Shown here: positions 63,690-64,000 of the stretch, in pieces
Layout of the letters: the number at the start of each line of letters is the position of its first letter
How positions within the stretch are numbered: the first letter of the stretch is position 1
Assembly (NCBI GenBank): GCA_963747315.1
Contig: CAVVEQ010000006.1
Span: forward strand, 310,001 to 374,000
Reading direction: 5' to 3'
From: CAVVEQ01 sp963747315
Lineage (GTDB): Bacteria; Chloroflexota; Anaerolineae; Anaerolineales; Anaerolineaceae
DNA: 64,000 nt
The notes under the pieces: generated by a model
What the model was told of the DNA's origin: nothing
The model's input: the letters and a program-made list of their open reading frames with translations, nothing else
Databases searched by the model: none
Program-made: the position numbers and the translations under genes

Positions 63690-64000
63690 ATGAAAATATT
63701 CAACAAAATTGTGTCGAACGGAGTTCTAATTCTGGCAGCCATGCTTTTACTTGTCGCCTGCGCACAACCAACTCCCGCCCCCACCCCGGTGGAAAGCACC
63801 AACACACCGGAACCAATTCCAACTGTTGCCTCCTCTACCCCCACCCCCACACTTGCCCCCATTGACGTGCCTGAAGTCTATTCCGGAGCACCTGTGGCAG
63901 TCCTGCCTGCTCCAGCTGCCGGACAGCCAACCGCCACGGCGAATTCCAACACCTGGATCTACTCCGGCCCGGGAACGAATTACGTGGTTTATGCTGCAAT
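63690..64000 (+). CDS. Lipoprotein with Pro/Thr linker and SH3-like domain, cut by the window end
   Basis: The first 103 codons of a surface lipoprotein. The ATG at 63690 follows AAAGGAGA at good spacing. The signal peptide ends at lipobox LVAC (Cys24). A Pro/Thr-rich linker comes next (STPTPTLAPIDVP), and then the start of a bacterial SH3-like domain (WIYSGPGTNYVVYAA), the same motif type as in the 13.4-14.2 kb lipoprotein. The frame is open to the window edge. Function beyond envelope binding cannot be told. It lies 145 bases after the response regulator gene. Confidence 0.85.
   Translation, partial: MKIFNKIVSNGVLILAAMLLLVACAQPTPAPTPVESTNTPEPIPTVASSTPTPTLAPIDVPEVYSGAPVAVLPAPAAGQPTATANSNTWIYSGPGTNYVVYAA

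Overview
This window looks like a chromosome segment from the phylum Chloroflexi, probably class Anaerolineae. That is an inference from gene content: tandem LytR-CpsA-Psr proteins, Pro/Thr-rich lipoproteins with SH3-like domains, a DUF3090/SCO1664-type pair, a fused glycyl-tRNA synthetase, an oversized SecA and no recognisable lipopolysaccharide genes. I saw no rRNA, tRNA, CRISPR array, insertion sequence or prophage.

Layout. 0-2.3 kb: two LCP envelope enzymes, the first cut by the window edge. 2.4-8.4 kb: a complete peptide-type ABC importer operon whose substrate-binding protein is circularly permuted, followed by a 1287-residue multi-sensor HD-GYP protein (8.5-12.4 kb). 12.5-14.8 kb: nadE, a lipoprotein and a cyclophilin. 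15-18 kb: a broken zone with a wrecked beta-propeller gene, an SDR and a methyltransferase. 18-22.4 kb: a zinc-ribbon membrane protein, a CDGSH/Fer4_19/CDGSH protein, urocanase and two small membrane paralogues. 22.5-28 kb: a giant secA and rpsA. 28-36 kb: an M19 dipeptidase, a ferredoxin-NADP reductase type enzyme, an M16 peptidase pair, acpS, a phosphoesterase/ParB-like protein and a 75-residue protein behind a consensus promoter. 36-40 kb: frr-uppS-cdsA-glpX and rplS. 40-47.5 kb: a glutamine amidotransferase, murI, DUF3090, SCO1664-like, hom, an unknown gene, folK, folP and lpdA. 47.7-51.9 kb (minus strand): a terpene-cyclase-like toroid protein and a three-gene glycerol-3-phosphate-dehydrogenase type operon. 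52-54 kb: a cation diffusion facilitator and an anchored CAP/LysM protein. 54-62.6 kb (minus strand): a TPR protein, a PBP1C-like protein with every catalytic motif lost, glyQS and an ADP-ribosylglycohydrolase. 62.8-64 kb: an atypical response regulator and the start of a lipoprotein.

Many otherwise intact genes, including secA and glpX, carry a single one-base frameshift, often in a homopolymer. The simplest reading is indel errors in the assembly. I list each such gene as one CDS spanning the shift and give the shift position. Two stretches (15.5-16.2 kb and 60.9-61.7 kb) are much denser in shifts.

Promoters resemble the sigma-A consensus. Three genes (52039, 40049, and 62634 on the minus strand) have a -10 box exactly 7 bases before the start codon, which suggests leaderless mRNAs. 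Several clear intrinsic terminators separate the units.
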